From positions 1 to 64,000 of the forward strand of contig NZ_JAPHAV010000003.1 in NCBI RefSeq assembly GCF_026241335.1: 64,000 bases of DNA. Reading direction: 5' to 3'. The notes below the pieces were generated by a model. That model ran no database searches. It was not told where the DNA came from and was given only the letters and a program-made list of their open reading frames with translations. The DNA is from Ochrobactrum chromiisoli (GTDB lineage: Bacteria > Pseudomonadota > Alphaproteobacteria > Rhizobiales > Rhizobiaceae). The translations under genes and the position numbers were made by a program. Of this stretch, positions 1-9,744 are shown piece by piece (position 1 is the stretch's first letter; the number at the start of each line of letters is the position of its first letter).

Positions 1-1146
1 CCACACGTAAACATCGGCACGATTGGTCACGTTGACCATGGTAAAACGTCGCTGACCGCAGCAATCACCAAGTACTTCGGCGATTTCAAAGCGTATGACC
101 AGATCGACGCTGCGCCAGAAGAAAAGGCACGTGGTATCACCATTTCGACATCGCATGTTGAATATGAAACTGCTGCTCGTCACTACGCACACGTCGACTG
201 CCCAGGCCACGCTGACTATGTTAAGAACATGATCACCGGTGCTGCACAGATGGACGGCGCGATCCTGGTTGTTTCGGCCGCTGACGGTCCGATGCCACAG
301 ACCCGTGAGCACATCCTGCTCGCTCGTCAGGTTGGTGTTCCTGCGATCGTTGTGTTCCTGAACAAGTGCGATCAGGTTGACGATGCTGAACTTCTCGAAC
401 TCGTAGAGCTCGAAGTTCGTGAACTTCTCTCGAAGTACGACTTCCCAGGCGATGAAACGCCAATCATCAAGGGCTCGGCTCTTGCTGCTCTGGAAGATTC
501 TTCGAAGGAACTCGGCGAAGACGCAATCCGCAACCTGATGGCTGCTGTTGACGATTATATCCCAACACCAGAACGTCCAGTTGATCAGCCATTCCTGATG
601 CCAATCGAAGACGTGTTCTCGATTTCGGGTCGTGGTACTGTTGTGACCGGTCGTGTTGAACGCGGCATCATCAAGGTTGGTGAAGAAGTTGAAATCGTTG
701 GCATCAAGGCCACCGGCAAGACGACTGTTACCGGCGTTGAAATGTTCCGCAAGCTGCTCGATCAGGGCCAGGCTGGCGATAACATCGGTGCACTGGTTCG
801 CGGTATTGGCCGTGAAGACGTTGAACGTGGTCAGGTTCTCTGCAAGCCAGGTTCGGTTAAGCCACACACCAAGTTCAAGGCAGAAGCTTACATTCTGACC
901 AAGGACGAAGGTGGCCGTCACACACCATTCTTCACCAACTACCGTCCACAGTTCTACTTCCGTACGACGGACGTGACCGGTGTTGTTACCCTGCCAGAAG
1001 GCACGGAAATGGTTATGCCTGGCGACAACGTTACCGTTGACGTTACGCTGATCGTGCCGATCGCAATGGAAGAGAAGCTCCGCTTCGCTATCCGTGAAGG
1101 TGGCCGTACCGTTGGTGCAGGCATCGTCGCTTCGATCATCGAGTAA
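1..1146 (+). CDS. tuf: Elongation factor Tu, first copy (5' end cut by window edge)
   Basis: EF-Tu delivers aminoacyl-tRNA to the ribosome as a GTP complex in the cytoplasm. Reading starts in frame at base 1 with the proline that is residue 11 of the complete copy at 17958, so only ten N-terminal residues are missing. The P-loop GHVDHGK, the DCPGHADY switch motif and NKCD are all present. The nucleotide sequence matches the second copy from base 1 to the stop as far as I can read, and differs immediately after it (taatgag against taattag). This is the usual two-copy tuf arrangement kept uniform by gene conversion. It lies upstream of tRNA-Trp and secE-nusG. Confidence 0.98.
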   Translation, partial: PHVNIGTIGHVDHGKTSLTAAITKYFGDFKAYDQIDAAPEEKARGITISTSHVEYETAARHYAHVDCPGHADYVKNMITGAAQMDGAILVVSAADGPMPQTREHILLARQVGVPAIVVFLNKCDQVDDAELLELVELEVRELLSKYDFPGDETPIIKGSALAALEDSSKELGEDAIRNLMAAVDDYIPTPERPVDQPFLMPIEDVFSISGRGTVVTGRVERGIIKVGEEVEIVGIKATGKTTVTGVEMFRKLLDQGQAGDNIGALVRGIGREDVERGQVLCKPGSVKPHTKFKAEAYILTKDEGGRHTPFFTNYRPQFYFRTTDVTGVVTLPEGTEMVMPGDNVTVDVTLIVPIAMEEKLRFAIREGGRTVGAGIVASIIE

Positions 1147-1154
1147 TGAGATTT

Positions 1155-1177
1155 GACTGGCGGTTACGCCGCCAGTC
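1155..1177 (+). terminator. Hairpin between tuf and tRNA-Trp
   Basis: A perfect 9-bp stem (gactggcgg / ccgccagtc) with a 5-nt loop begins 8 nt after the tuf stop. It is followed directly by a second palindrome (tggcat...atgcca). Only four T follow, so it may be a weak terminator or a processing site separating the mRNA from the tRNA. Confidence 0.5.
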
Positions 1178-1197
1178 TGGCATTTTAAATGCCAAAT

Positions 1198-1273
1198 AGG
1201 GGTATAGCTCAGTTGGTAGAGCGACGGTCTCCAAAACCGTAGGTCGCGGGTTCGAACCCTGCTGCCCCTGCCA
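1198..1273 (+). tRNA. trnW: tRNA-Trp (CCA anticodon)
   Basis: A complete cloverleaf with encoded 3' CCA. The acceptor stem AGGGGTA pairs with TGCCCCT with one wobble. The anticodon stem ACGGT/ACCGT (1224-1228, 1236-1240) closes the loop CTCCAAA with anticodon CCA at 1231-1233. The T arm carries GGTTCGAACC. Its place between tuf and secE matches the common bacterial order tuf-trnW-secE-nusG. It is the only tRNA I find in the window. Confidence 0.97.
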
Positions 1274-1278
1274 TTTTT

Positions 1279-1317
1279 AAAACGGGTGCTTACGGCTTGA
1301 CTGTGAGCGCCCGTTTT
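1279..1317 (+). terminator. Terminator after tRNA-Trp
   Basis: An 11-bp stem with one G-T wobble (aaaacgggtgc / gcgcccgtttt) lies 5 nt past the tRNA end. Its descending arm ends in tttt. Confidence 0.6.
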
Positions 1318-1717
1318 CTATATTCTGGAGCATAAGCCTGATCGGATTAAAACGAGGGGCGGTAAGATTATGCTTTATGTAGTCGGTCCTAGTGTGTTGG
1401 TCTCCTTCAATCAGATCAAAATGCTTTCAGGGTTGGATACATTTCCCGGCATGTTGGCCGGGTGAGCAGGGTCGCTGATACATGATTGAACGGTGTATTG
1501 AGCGAATTTCGTAAGGATCGGTGATCTCCGATAGGCCTGTATGGTATTCTTTTAACCAATGGGCTTGTTTTTTTTGAGAATCGATTCTATGTAACGTCAA
1601 CAGACACGCGGTGCGTGGGGCTGAATCTTCAGCTTTGCGTACCGTATACGCGTGGGTTCCTGTTTTTGATTCGTTTTGGGTCGGAAATAGTGGTTCACCA
1701 AGCAAATAGAGTGGCAG
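1318..1717 (+). other. Gene-free leader before secE
   Basis: About 400 bases with no convincing gene. It must hold the secE-nusG promoter, but I find no clear -35/-10 pair. One small hairpin (cccggc / gccggg, 1445-1462) is visible. An opposite-strand reading frame crosses from here into secE, but it has no family resemblance and is probably spurious. Confidence 0.4.
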
Positions 1718-1918
1718 ATGGCATCCAAGACGAATCCGATCACCTTTTTTCAGCAGGTTCGCGCCGAAACGGCGAAAGTGACCTGGCCGACACGGCGTGA
1801 AACGATCATCTCGACGATCATGGTCGTGATCATGGCCTTTTTGGCTGCTACGTTCTTTTTTCTTGCCGATCAGCTTATGGCCTATGGCGTAGAATTTATA
1901 CTTGGCCTTGGCCGCTAA
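1718..1918 (+). CDS. secE: Preprotein translocase subunit SecE
   Basis: SecE clamps SecY in the inner-membrane SecYEG channel. The 66-aa product has the short single-span form usual in alphaproteobacteria: an amphipathic N-terminal helix with the conserved FFQQVRAETAKVTWP segment, then one membrane helix (about residues 29-53). The ribosome site (gagtgg) is weak. nusG follows 21 nt later, the classic secE-nusG pair. Confidence 0.96.
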   Translation: MASKTNPITFFQQVRAETAKVTWPTRRETIISTIMVVIMAFLAATFFFLADQLMAYGVEFILGLGR

Positions 1919-1939
1919 GCAGGATTGGGGAGTTACGGG

Positions 1940-2467
1940 ATGACAGCGCGCTGGTACATCGTTCACGCCTATTCCAACTTCGAAAAGAAGGTGGCCGAGG
2001 ATATTCAAAGCAAGGCAGCTCAAAAAGGCCTTTCGAACCTTATTGAGCAGATTGTTGTGCCGACCGAGAAGGTTGTTGAAGTTCGCCGCGGCCGCAAGGT
2101 CGATGCTGAGCGCAAGTTCTTTCCGGGTTATGTTCTTGTTCAGGCGACGCTCACCGATGCTGTATTCTCGCTGATCAAGAATACGCCGCGTGTGACCGGG
2201 TTCCTTGGCGATTCAAAGCCGGTTCCTGTTTCGCAGAAGGAAGTGGATCAGATTCTGAATCAGGTTCAGGATGGTGCTGAGCGTCCGAAGACGTCTGTGA
2301 CCTTTGAAATCGGTGAAAATGTCCGCGTTTCCGATGGTCCGTTTGCTTCGTTCAACGGCATTGTGCAGGAAGTTGATGAGGAGCGTGCGCGCCTCAAGGT
2401 TGAAGTTTCCATCTTCGGGCGTGCTACGCCTGTTGATCTTGAATACGGTCAGGTCGATAAGCTCTGA
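1940..2467 (+). CDS. nusG: Transcription termination/antitermination factor NusG
   Basis: NusG binds RNA polymerase, suppresses pausing and couples it to Rho or to the ribosome. The 175-aa product begins MTARWYIVHAYSN, the typical NGN domain start, and ends in a KOW domain (about 125-175, with GPFASFNG). I use the ATG at 1940 because GGGGAG lies 7 nt upstream; an in-frame TTG at 1925 would place that site inside the gene. Confidence 0.96.
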   Translation: MTARWYIVHAYSNFEKKVAEDIQSKAAQKGLSNLIEQIVVPTEKVVEVRRGRKVDAERKFFPGYVLVQATLTDAVFSLIKNTPRVTGFLGDSKPVPVSQKEVDQILNQVQDGAERPKTSVTFEIGENVRVSDGPFASFNGIVQEVDEERARLKVEVSIFGRATPVDLEYGQVDKL

Positions 2468-2469
2468 TC

Positions 2470-2640
2470 GCTTTGCCCCTCGGGGCGTTCACCGTCAGCG
2501 GTGAATAAGGGTGGAAGGATAGGCGGCTTAGCCGGTCGCTGATTTCGCACCACCAAACTGCCAGTCAGTTTATCTGATGTCAGTCGAGAGCCGGGTTTCC
2601 GGCATTAATCGAGAACGCCGGTTTCCGGTATTTTTATGAA
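2470..2640 (+). promoter_or_regulatory. Structured leader of rplK-rplA
   Basis: This leader holds several hairpins: gccc-ctcg-gggc, ttcaccg/cggtgaa, and a near-repeated pair at 2590-2603 (gccgg/ccggc) and 2617-2629 (gccgg/ccggt), each preceded by a tcgaga element. L1 represses the L11 operon in E. coli by binding the leader, so a role in L1 autoregulation is plausible but is inference here. Confidence 0.45.
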
Positions 2641-2651
2641 GGCAGAATGCA

Positions 2652-3080
2652 ATGGCTAAGAAAATTGCAGGCCAGCTGAAGCTCCAGGTAGCAGCAGGTG
2701 CGGCCAATCCATCGCCTCCGATTGGTCCAGCTCTGGGTCAGCGCGGCATCAACATCATGGAATTCTGTAAGGCATTTAACGCTGCCACGCAGGAAATGGA
2801 AAAGGGTTCGCCTATTCCAGTCGTGATCACGTACTATCAGGATAAGTCTTTCACTTTTGTGATGAAGACGCCTCCGGTAACCTACTTCCTGAAGAAGGCT
2901 GCGAACCTCAAGTCCGGTTCGAAGGCTCCAGGCAAGGAAAAGGCCGGCACGATTGCGCGTGACAAGGTCCGCGAAATCGCTGAAGCGAAGATGAAAGATC
3001 TGAACGCAGCTGACATCGAAGCAGCTATGCGCATGGTCGAAGGTTCTGCCCGTTCGATGGGCCTGGAAGTGGTGGGCTAA
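2652..3080 (+). CDS. rplK: 50S ribosomal protein L11
   Basis: L11 forms the base of the stalk at the GTPase centre of the large subunit. The 142-aa product is family length, with the proline-rich N-terminal segment ([20 protein letters not shown]) and the C-terminal rRNA-binding domain. It is the first gene of rplK-rplA, and L1 starts 4 nt after its stop. Confidence 0.98.
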   Translation: MAKKIAGQLKLQVAAGAANPSPPIGPALGQRGINIMEFCKAFNAATQEMEKGSPIPVVITYYQDKSFTFVMKTPPVTYFLKKAANLKSGSKAPGKEKAGTIARDKVREIAEAKMKDLNAADIEAAMRMVEGSARSMGLEVVG

Positions 3081-3084
3081 TACG

Positions 3085-3786
3085 ATGGCGAAAATTTCCA
3101 AGCGCATTGCCAAGATCCGTGAAGGCGTTGATGTCAACAAGCTTTATGACCTGTCCGATGCAATCGGTCTGGTTAAAGAACGCGCTGTTGCAAAGTTCGA
3201 CGAAACCATCGAAATCGCAATGAACCTCGGCGTTGACCCTCGTCATGCCGATCAGATGGTTCGTGGCGTTGTCAACCTTCCTAACGGCACTGGTCGTACT
3301 GTTCGCGTTGCTGTTTTTGCACGTGGCGACAAGGCTGAAGAAGCAAAGAAGGCTGGCGCTGACATCGTTGGTGCAGAAGAGCTGTTTGAAACCGTCAATA
3401 GCGGCAAGATCGAATTTGATCGCTGCATTGCCACCCCTGACATGATGCCACTCGTTGGTCGTCTTGGTAAGGTACTCGGCCCACGCGGTCTGATGCCAAA
3501 CCCGAAGGTTGGTACTGTGACTGTCGATGTTGCAGCAGCTGTTACCGCTTCTAAGGGCGGCGCTGTTGAGTTCCGCGTTGAAAAGGCTGGTATCATCCAC
3601 GCCGGTATCGGCAAGGTTTCCTTCGACAATCAGAAGCTCGAAGAAAACATCAAAGCCTTTGCTGATGCAGTTATCAAGGCGAAGCCTTCGGCTGCTAAGG
3701 GTGAATACGTTAAGCGCGTATCGATTTCTTCGACCATGGGCGTTGGCGTCAAGGTCGATCCGGCAACCGTTAAGGTCGTCGCTTAA
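3085..3786 (+). CDS. rplA: 50S ribosomal protein L1
   Basis: L1 forms the mobile E-site stalk and is the usual translational repressor of its own operon. The 233-aa product is full length, with the conserved [16 protein letters not shown] segment near residue 130. It follows rplK by 4 nt, so translational coupling is likely. A stable TTCG hairpin sits just past its stop. Confidence 0.98.
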   Translation: MAKISKRIAKIREGVDVNKLYDLSDAIGLVKERAVAKFDETIEIAMNLGVDPRHADQMVRGVVNLPNGTGRTVRVAVFARGDKAEEAKKAGADIVGAEELFETVNSGKIEFDRCIATPDMMPLVGRLGKVLGPRGLMPNPKVGTVTVDVAAAVTASKGGAVEFRVEKAGIIHAGIGKVSFDNQKLEENIKAFADAVIKAKPSAAKGEYVKRVSISSTMGVGVKVDPATVKVVA

Positions 3787-3792
3787 TTTCAG

Positions 3793-4160
3793 GGCTCCGG
3801 TTCGCCGGAGCCTTTGCCTGACCTTTCGGGGAGGGCAGTGGTCGCACGCCGGTGCTGCATAAGCAGTCGAAAGTGCAGAAATTCCGGATCGCAAGATCCG
3901 GATAGCCGGACGAAAGTCCGGTTATCCTGTCCGAGATTGCAGGCGGATCGAAACCTCCGGGTCAGATCCTTAAACCTATGGCCTGCATGAGACGTGGAAT
4001 AACCCTGTTTCGCACGAATGTGCATGCAAGGTTTGAACCGTAGTTGCCTTTGAGTGAAGCCCGGTTTCCGGGATAGCTGAAGGGGACAGGATCCTCGAGC
4101 GTCGGGCCAGCTGTGAAGCTCGTCCGACAAAGGCAACCCGGCAGGATCATGTGATCCTGT
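3793..4160 (+). promoter_or_regulatory. Structured leader of rplJ-rplL (candidate L10 leader RNA)
   Basis: The 390-nt gap before rplJ is full of local structure. It holds ggctccgg-ttcg-ccggagcc (3793-3812, possible terminator of rplA), two adjacent GNRA-capped hairpins (3884-3901 loop gcaa; 3900-3927 loop gaaa, about 12 bp), a domain closed by gttgccttt (4043-4051) with aaaggcaac (4129-4137) and containing cccgg-ttt-ccggg, and caggatc-atgt-gatcctg (4142-4159) just before the ribosome site. L10-(L12)4 autoregulates through such a leader in other bacteria; the assignment here is by position and structure. Confidence 0.55.
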
Positions 4161-4176
4161 CTACTGGAGAGAGACA

Positions 4177-4695
4177 GTGGATAGAGCGGAAAAACGCGAA
4201 TTTGTCTCGTGGCTGAACGGTGCTTTTAAAGAGTCCGGTTCGGTCGTCGTGGCCCACTATACCGGTCTCACTGTTGCGCAGATGAGCGATCTTCGTTCAA
4301 AGATGCGTGACGCTGGTGGTACCGTTAAAGTCGCGAAAAACCGCCTTGCCAAGATCGCTCTTCAGGGCACGGAATCGGAAGGCATTGCTGATCTGTTCAC
4401 AGGTCAGACGGTTGTTGCTTATGCAAACGACCCAATTGCTGCTCCGAAAGTAGCCGTCGAATTCGCCAAGGTTAACGACAAGCTCGTTATCCTCGGTGGT
4501 GCAATGGGTGCAACGACACTGAACGCCGATGGCGTCAAGTCGCTTGCTTCGCTCCCATCGCTCGACGAACTGCGCGCAAAGCTGGTTGGAATGATCCAAA
4601 CCCCGGCTCAGCGTCTCGCAGTACTTACCAGCGCACCAGCGGGCCAGATCGCTCGCGTTATTGGCGCGCACGCCCGGAAGAACGAGGCGGCGTAA
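4177..4695 (+). CDS. rplJ: 50S ribosomal protein L10
   Basis: L10 anchors the L7/L12 dimers to the stalk. The 172-aa product starts at GTG, with GGAGAGAG about 8 nt upstream. The conserved [11 protein letters not shown] segment (near residues 50-60) and the C-terminal helix that binds L12 are present. It is the first gene of rplJ-rplL, with the structured leader upstream. Confidence 0.97.
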   Translation: MDRAEKREFVSWLNGAFKESGSVVVAHYTGLTVAQMSDLRSKMRDAGGTVKVAKNRLAKIALQGTESEGIADLFTGQTVVAYANDPIAAPKVAVEFAKVNDKLVILGGAMGATTLNADGVKSLASLPSLDELRAKLVGMIQTPAQRLAVLTSAPAGQIARVIGAHARKNEAA

Positions 4696-4747
4696 GGCCG
4701 TTTTTCGCTGTCAATTGTTCAAACCTTGAAACTAAGGAAATATCAAA

Positions 4748-5119
4748 ATGGCTGATCTCGCAAAGATCGTTGACGACCTGTCGGCTCTGACCGTTCTCGA
4801 AGCTGCAGAACTTTCGAAGCTTCTGGAAGAAAAGTGGGGCGTTTCGGCTGCTGCTCCTGTAGCAGTTGCTGCTGCTGGCGCTGCTCCTGCTGCTGCTGCT
4901 GAAGAAAAGACCGAGTTTGACGTCGTTCTCGCTGACGGTGGCGCAAACAAGATCAACGTGATCAAGGAAGTTCGCGCGATCACTGGTCTCGGCCTCAAGG
5001 AAGCTAAGGACCTCGTTGAAGCAGCTCCTAAGGCTGTCAAGGAAGGCGCTTCCAAGGACGAAGCTGAAAAGATCAAGGCACAGCTCGAAGCAGCTGGCGC
5101 TAAGGTTGAACTTAAGTAA
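4748..5119 (+). CDS. rplL: 50S ribosomal protein L7/L12
   Basis: L7/L12 is the multicopy stalk protein that recruits translational GTPases. The 123-aa product has the N-terminal dimerisation domain (1-32), an alanine-rich hinge (about 35-53) and the conserved C-terminal domain ([20 protein letters not shown]). It follows rplJ by 52 nt, with AAGGAA upstream of the ATG. Confidence 0.98.
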   Translation: MADLAKIVDDLSALTVLEAAELSKLLEEKWGVSAAAPVAVAAAGAAPAAAAEEKTEFDVVLADGGANKINVIKEVRAITGLGLKEAKDLVEAAPKAVKEGASKDEAEKIKAQLEAAGAKVELK

Positions 5120-5129
5120 GTTCGCTTTT

Positions 5130-5154
5130 CTGGCGGATGGTTTCCATCCGCCAG
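5130..5154 (+). terminator. Strong hairpin without U-tract after rplL (attenuator candidate)
   Basis: A perfect 11-bp stem (ctggcggatgg / ccatccgccag) with loop ttt starts 10 nt past the rplL stop. The next bases are ttcaac, so it lacks a run of T. A partial terminator or an RNase III-type processing site between rplL and rpoB, as known in E. coli, would fit. Confidence 0.55.
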
Positions 5155-5273
5155 TTCAACTCTGGGCTTGCATCTGGAGTAAATGCATGAAAAGAAACGA
5201 AAAGTGCGGAAATAGGTTCTCTTTATGCAAATCATAGTCAGGGCGATTTTATCTACGACGTTCTGATCCTTTT

Positions 5274-5327
5274 AAACCCTTTTTCTGATGGCCTTGATCA
5301 GGCTTTCAGAAAACGGGTTTAGCCCGT
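5274..5327 (+). promoter_or_regulatory. Two mutually exclusive hairpins in the rpoB leader
   Basis: The arm aaaccctttttctga (5274-5288) can pair with tcagaaaacgggttt (5306-5320). The segment acggg (5313-5317) can instead pair with cccgt (5323-5327). The two structures share bases and exclude each other, as in attenuators, but there is no U-tract, so a processing role is equally possible. Confidence 0.35.
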
Positions 5328-5408
5328 TAGAAGGACCGCCGAGAGGCGGCGCACGATAAAGGCCGCAAGGCGTGAGCAAGCCGTAAGGCTATAGAACGAG
5401 GAGCGACG

Positions 5409-8400
5409 ATGGCTCAGACCCATTCTTTCAATGGTCGCAAGCGCGTACGCAAATTTTTCGGCAAGATTCCCGAGGTCGCGGAAATGCCTAACCTCATTGA
5501 GGTTCAAAAGGCATCTTACGACCAGTTCCTCATGGTTGAGGAACCTGCTGGCGGGCGTTCTGACGAGGGTTTGCAGGCGGTTTTCAAGTCTGTTTTCCCA
5601 ATCCAGGATTTCTCCGGCGCTTCAATGCTGGAATTCGTTCGTTACGAATTCGATGCACCAAAATTCGACGTTGACGAATGCCGTCAGCGCGATTTGACGT
5701 ATTCGGCACCTCTCAAGGTGACGCTGCGTCTCATCGTGTTCGATATTGATGAAGATACCGGCGCGAAGTCCATCAAGGACATCAAGGAGCAGGACGTTTA
5801 CATGGGCGATATGCCGCTCATGACAGACAACGGCACCTTCATCGTCAATGGTACGGAACGTGTTATCGTTTCGCAGATGCACCGTTCACCGGGTGTGTTC
5901 TTCGATCACGACAAGGGTAAGACGCACTCCTCGGGCAAGCTTCTGTTTGCTGCGCGCGTTATTCCTTACCGTGGCTCGTGGCTTGACATCGAATTCGATG
6001 CCAAGGACGTGGTCTATGCGCGTATCGATCGTCGACGCAAGCTTCCGGCTACGACACTGCTAATGGCGCTCGGCATGGACGGCGAGGAAATCCTTTCGAC
6101 GTTCTATAACACTGTCACCTATTCGCGTGACGGTGAAAACTGGCGTATCCCTTATTCGGTTGACCGCTTCAAGGGTATGAAGATCATCTCCGATCTCGTC
6201 GATGCGGACACAGGTGAAGTCGTTCTCGAAGCTGGCAAGAAGCTGACCGCGCGCTCCGCAAAGCAGCTTGCTGAAAAGGGCCTGAAATTCATCAAGGCAA
6301 CCGAAGACGATCTTTTCGGTTCGTACCTTGCTGAAGATACCGTCAATTACGCAACCGGTGAGATTTATCTCGAAGCTGGTGACGAAATCGACGAAAAGGT
6401 TCTCAAGACGCTTCTCGACACAGGTGTGGAAGAGATCAAGGTTCTCGATATTGATCACATCAATATCGGTGCGTATATCCGTAACACGCTGGCCGTCGAC
6501 AAGAACGAAAGCCGTCAGGAAGCACTGTTCGACATCTACCGCGTTATGCGTCCTGGTGAACCGCCGACAATGGACTCGGCTGAAGCCATGTTCAATTCGC
6601 TGTTCTTTGATGCTGAACGCTACGACCTTTCCGCTGTTGGTCGCGTGAAGATGAACATGCGTCTTGATCTGGATGCAGAAGACACCGTGCGCGTTCTGCG
6701 CAAGGAAGACATTATTGCTGTCGTCAAGATGCTCGTTGAACTGCGCGATGGCCGCGGTGAAATCGATGACATCGACAACCTCGGCAACCGTCGTGTGCGT
6801 TCGGTCGGCGAACTGATGGAAAATCAGTATCGTGTCGGTCTTCTGCGCATGGAACGTGCGATCAAGGAACGTATGTCCTCGATCGAAATCGACACGGTCA
6901 TGCCGCAGGATCTGATCAACGCGAAGCCTGCTGCTGCAGCTGTTCGTGAATTCTTCGGCTCCTCGCAGCTGTCGCAGTTCATGGATCAGACCAATCCGCT
7001 TTCGGAGATCACCCATAAGCGCCGTCTTTCGGCTCTTGGACCTGGTGGTTTGACCCGTGAGCGTGCTGGCTTTGAAGTCCGCGACGTGCATCCGACCCAC
7101 TATGGCCGTATCTGCCCGATTGAAACGCCGGAAGGCCCGAATATCGGTCTGATCAACTCGCTCGCAACTTTTGCCCGCGTCAACAAGTACGGCTTTATCG
7201 AAAGCCCGTACCGCAAGGTTGTCGATGGTAAGGTCACGTTCGACGTTGTCTATCTTTCGGCCATGGAAGAAGCAAAGCACTCGGTTGCTCAGGCAAATGT
7301 TGAGCTTGATGAGAATGGCAGTTTCGTAGACGAATTCGTCATCTGCCGTCATGCCGGCGAAGTGATGATGACGCCACGTGAAAACGTGGATCTGATGGAC
7401 GTTTCGCCAAAGCAGCTCGTTTCGGTTGCTGCAGCGCTTATTCCGTTCCTCGAAAACGACGATGCGAACCGCGCTCTTATGGGTTCGAACATGCAGCGTC
7501 AGGCTGTTCCGCTTGTGCGTGCGGAAGCACCATTCGTCGGAACCGGCATGGAAGCGGTTGTTGCGCGTGACTCTGGTGCCGCTATTGCCGCTCGTCGCGG
7601 TGGTGTGGTCGATCAGGTTGACGCAACGCGTATCGTTATCCGCGCTACCGAAGACCTCGATCCGTCGAAGTCGGGCGTTGATATCTATCGTCTGCAGAAG
7701 TTCCAGCGTTCGAACCAGTCGACCTGTATCAACCAGCGTCCGCTTGTGCGCGTTGGTGATCCGATCGGTAAGGGCGACATCATTGCTGATGGTCCGTCAA
7801 CTGATCTCGGCGATCTGGCTCTTGGCCGTAACGTGCTCGTCGCGTTCATGCCTTGGAACGGCTACAACTATGAAGACTCGATCCTCCTGTCGGAGAAGAT
7901 CGTTTCGGAAGACGTCTTCACCTCGATTCACATTGAGGAATTCGAAGTTGCGGCACGTGACACCAAGCTTGGACCTGAGGAAATCACCCGCGATATTCCG
8001 AATGTTTCGGAAGAAGCGCTGAAGAACCTCGACGAAGCTGGTATCGTATACATCGGCGCTGAAGTGCATCCTGGCGACATTCTTGTCGGCAAGATCACGC
8101 CGAAGGGTGAAAGCCCGATGACGCCGGAAGAAAAGCTTCTGCGCGCTATCTTTGGTGAAAAGGCTTCGGACGTCCGTGACACCTCGATGCGTATGCCTCC
8201 GGGAACATACGGTACTATTGTTGAAGTTCGTGTATTCAATCGCCACGGCGTTGAAAAAGACGAACGTGCAATGGCGATTGAACGCGAAGAGATCGAACGT
8301 CTTGCCAAGGACCGCGACGACGAACAGGCGATTCTCGACCGTAACGTTTACGGCCGTCTCGTTGACATGATCGACGGTAAGGTTGCAGCCGCTGGCCCTA

Positions 8401-9539
8401 AGGGCTTCAAGAAGGGCACAACCATTACACGTGATCTCATCACCGAGTATCCGCGTTCGCAGTGGTGGCAGTTTGCTGTCGAAGACGAAAAGCAACAGGG
8501 CGAACTTGAAGCTCTGCGTGGCCAGTACGACGAATCCAAGAAGCTGCTCGAAGCACGCTTCATGGACAAGGTCGAAAAGGTACAGCGCGGCGACGAGATG
8601 CCTCCAGGCGTCATGAAGATGGTCAAGGTCTTTGTTGCTGTGAAGCGCAAGATCCAGCCAGGCGACAAGATGGCTGGCCGTCACGGCAACAAGGGTGTGG
8701 TATCCCGCATTCTGCCTGTCGAAGACATGCCGTTCCTCGAAGACGGTACGCATGCCGATATCGTGTTGAACCCGCTTGGCGTTCCAAGCCGCATGAATGT
8801 GGGCCAGATTCTGGAAACGCATCTGGGCTGGGCTTGTGCTGGCATGGGCAAGAAGATCGGTGAGCTTCTTGATGTTTATCGCAAGACGGCAGATATTCAG
8901 CCGCTGCGCGATACACTGGAGCACATCTATCCAGACAACGACCGCAATGAACCGGTCCGGTCTTATGATGACGATGCTGTCCTCATGCTGGCCAATCAGG
9001 TGAAGCGCGGCGTGTCGATTGCAACGCCGGTGTTTGATGGTGCGGTGGAAGCCGACATCAATGCGATGTTGACCGATGCAGGTCTTGCGACTTCTGGTCA
9101 GTCGACGCTGTATGATGGACGTACGGGTGAACCGTTCGATCGTCAGGTGACTATGGGCTACATCTATATGTTGAAGCTCCACCACCTGGTCGACGACAAG
9201 ATCCACGCACGTTCCATTGGACCTTACTCGCTCGTCACCCAGCAGCCGCTTGGTGGTAAGGCGCAGTTCGGTGGTCAGCGCTTCGGTGAAATGGAGGTCT
9301 GGGCTCTGGAAGCATACGGTGCGGCTTACACGCTGCAGGAAATGCTTACAGTCAAGTCCGATGACGTTGCAGGCCGTACCAAGGTCTACGAAGCGATTGT
9401 TCGTGGCGATGATACGTTTGAAGCCGGTATTCCAGAAAGCTTCAACGTTCTTGTCAAGGAAATGCGTTCGCTCGGTCTCAATGTCGAGCTGGACGATACA
9501 CGCGACGAGCAGCCGGCACTTCCGGACGCGGCGGAATAA
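5409..9539 (+). CDS. rpoB: DNA-directed RNA polymerase subunit beta
   Basis: The beta subunit forms half of the RNA polymerase active cleft and the rifampicin pocket. The 1376-aa product is full length for the group. The rifampicin region (about residues 510-540) reads [21 protein letters not shown]; the positions equal to E. coli D516, H526 and S531 carry the sensitive residues. The [10 protein letters not shown] segment and the C-terminal clamp region ([20 protein letters not shown]) are present. GAGGAGCGACG precedes the ATG. It is preceded by rplL and a 289-nt structured leader and followed by rpoC. Confidence 0.99.
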   Translation: MAQTHSFNGRKRVRKFFGKIPEVAEMPNLIEVQKASYDQFLMVEEPAGGRSDEGLQAVFKSVFPIQDFSGASMLEFVRYEFDAPKFDVDECRQRDLTYSAPLKVTLRLIVFDIDEDTGAKSIKDIKEQDVYMGDMPLMTDNGTFIVNGTERVIVSQMHRSPGVFFDHDKGKTHSSGKLLFAARVIPYRGSWLDIEFDAKDVVYARIDRRRKLPATTLLMALGMDGEEILSTFYNTVTYSRDGENWRIPYSVDRFKGMKIISDLVDADTGEVVLEAGKKLTARSAKQLAEKGLKFIKATEDDLFGSYLAEDTVNYATGEIYLEAGDEIDEKVLKTLLDTGVEEIKVLDIDHINIGAYIRNTLAVDKNESRQEALFDIYRVMRPGEPPTMDSAEAMFNSLFFDAERYDLSAVGRVKMNMRLDLDAEDTVRVLRKEDIIAVVKMLVELRDGRGEIDDIDNLGNRRVRSVGELMENQYRVGLLRMERAIKERMSSIEIDTVMPQDLINAKPAAAAVREFFGSSQLSQFMDQTNPLSEITHKRRLSALGPGGLTRERAGFEVRDVHPTHYGRICPIETPEGPNIGLINSLATFARVNKYGFIESPYRKVVDGKVTFDVVYLSAMEEAKHSVAQANVELDENGSFVDEFVICRHAGEVMMTPRENVDLMDVSPKQLVSVAAALIPFLENDDANRALMGSNMQRQAVPLVRAEAPFVGTGMEAVVARDSGAAIAARRGGVVDQVDATRIVIRATEDLDPSKSGVDIYRLQKFQRSNQSTCINQRPLVRVGDPIGKGDIIADGPSTDLGDLALGRNVLVAFMPWNGYNYEDSILLSEKIVSEDVFTSIHIEEFEVAARDTKLGPEEITRDIPNVSEEALKNLDEAGIVYIGAEVHPGDILVGKITPKGESPMTPEEKLLRAIFGEKASDVRDTSMRMPPGTYGTIVEVRVFNRHGVEKDERAMAIEREEIERLAKDRDDEQAILDRNVYGRLVDMIDGKVAAAGPKGFKKGTTITRDLITEYPRSQWWQFAVEDEKQQGELEALRGQYDESKKLLEARFMDKVEKVQRGDEMPPGVMKMVKVFVAVKRKIQPGDKMAGRHGNKGVVSRILPVEDMPFLEDGTHADIVLNPLGVPSRMNVGQILETHLGWACAGMGKKIGELLDVYRKTADIQPLRDTLEHIYPDNDRNEPVRSYDDDAVLMLANQVKRGVSIATPVFDGAVEADINAMLTDAGLATSGQSTLYDGRTGEPFDRQVTMGYIYMLKLHHLVDDKIHARSIGPYSLVTQQPLGGKAQFGGQRFGEMEVWALEAYGAAYTLQEMLTVKSDDVAGRTKVYEAIVRGDDTFEAGIPESFNVLVKEMRSLGLNVELDDTRDEQPALPDAAE

Positions 9540-9548
9540 AAACATCAA

Positions 9549-9577
9549 GGCGCGCCATGGTTCTGCCGTGGCGCGCC
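9549..9577 (+). terminator. GC-rich hairpin between rpoB and rpoC
   Basis: A 12-bp stem with one wobble (ggcgcgccatgg / ccgtggcgcgcc) and loop ttctg begins 9 nt after the rpoB stop. There is no T-run, so it is more likely a processing or stability element than a full terminator. Confidence 0.45.
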
Positions 9578-9744
9578 CGTAAGGTGTTTCCAGCAAACGT
9601 GTAAAATGTTTTGCGCTCACGAAATGCCGAACGGAATGTGCAGTGAAAACTGCGTAATACCGCGATTTCTTTTCAAGATGGCAGGGATTTTCAGCCTGTC
9701 ATTGACGACACACAGGGCGGCGGATCGCCCTCAAGGAGAACGGC

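Noticed and set aside
1427-2023. 198-aa minus-strand frame over the secE leader, secE and the nusG start
   Set aside because: It opposes secE and nusG, has mixed low-complexity content and no recognisable domain.
7797-9620. 607-aa open frame on the minus strand opposite rpoB
   Set aside because: It covers rpoB exactly opposite; strong codon bias in highly expressed genes keeps the reverse frame open. It has no family features or ribosome site. Similar frames opposite rpoB at 6060-7352 and opposite rpoC at 9847-11226, 11290-12717 and 12733-13566 are rejected for the same reason.
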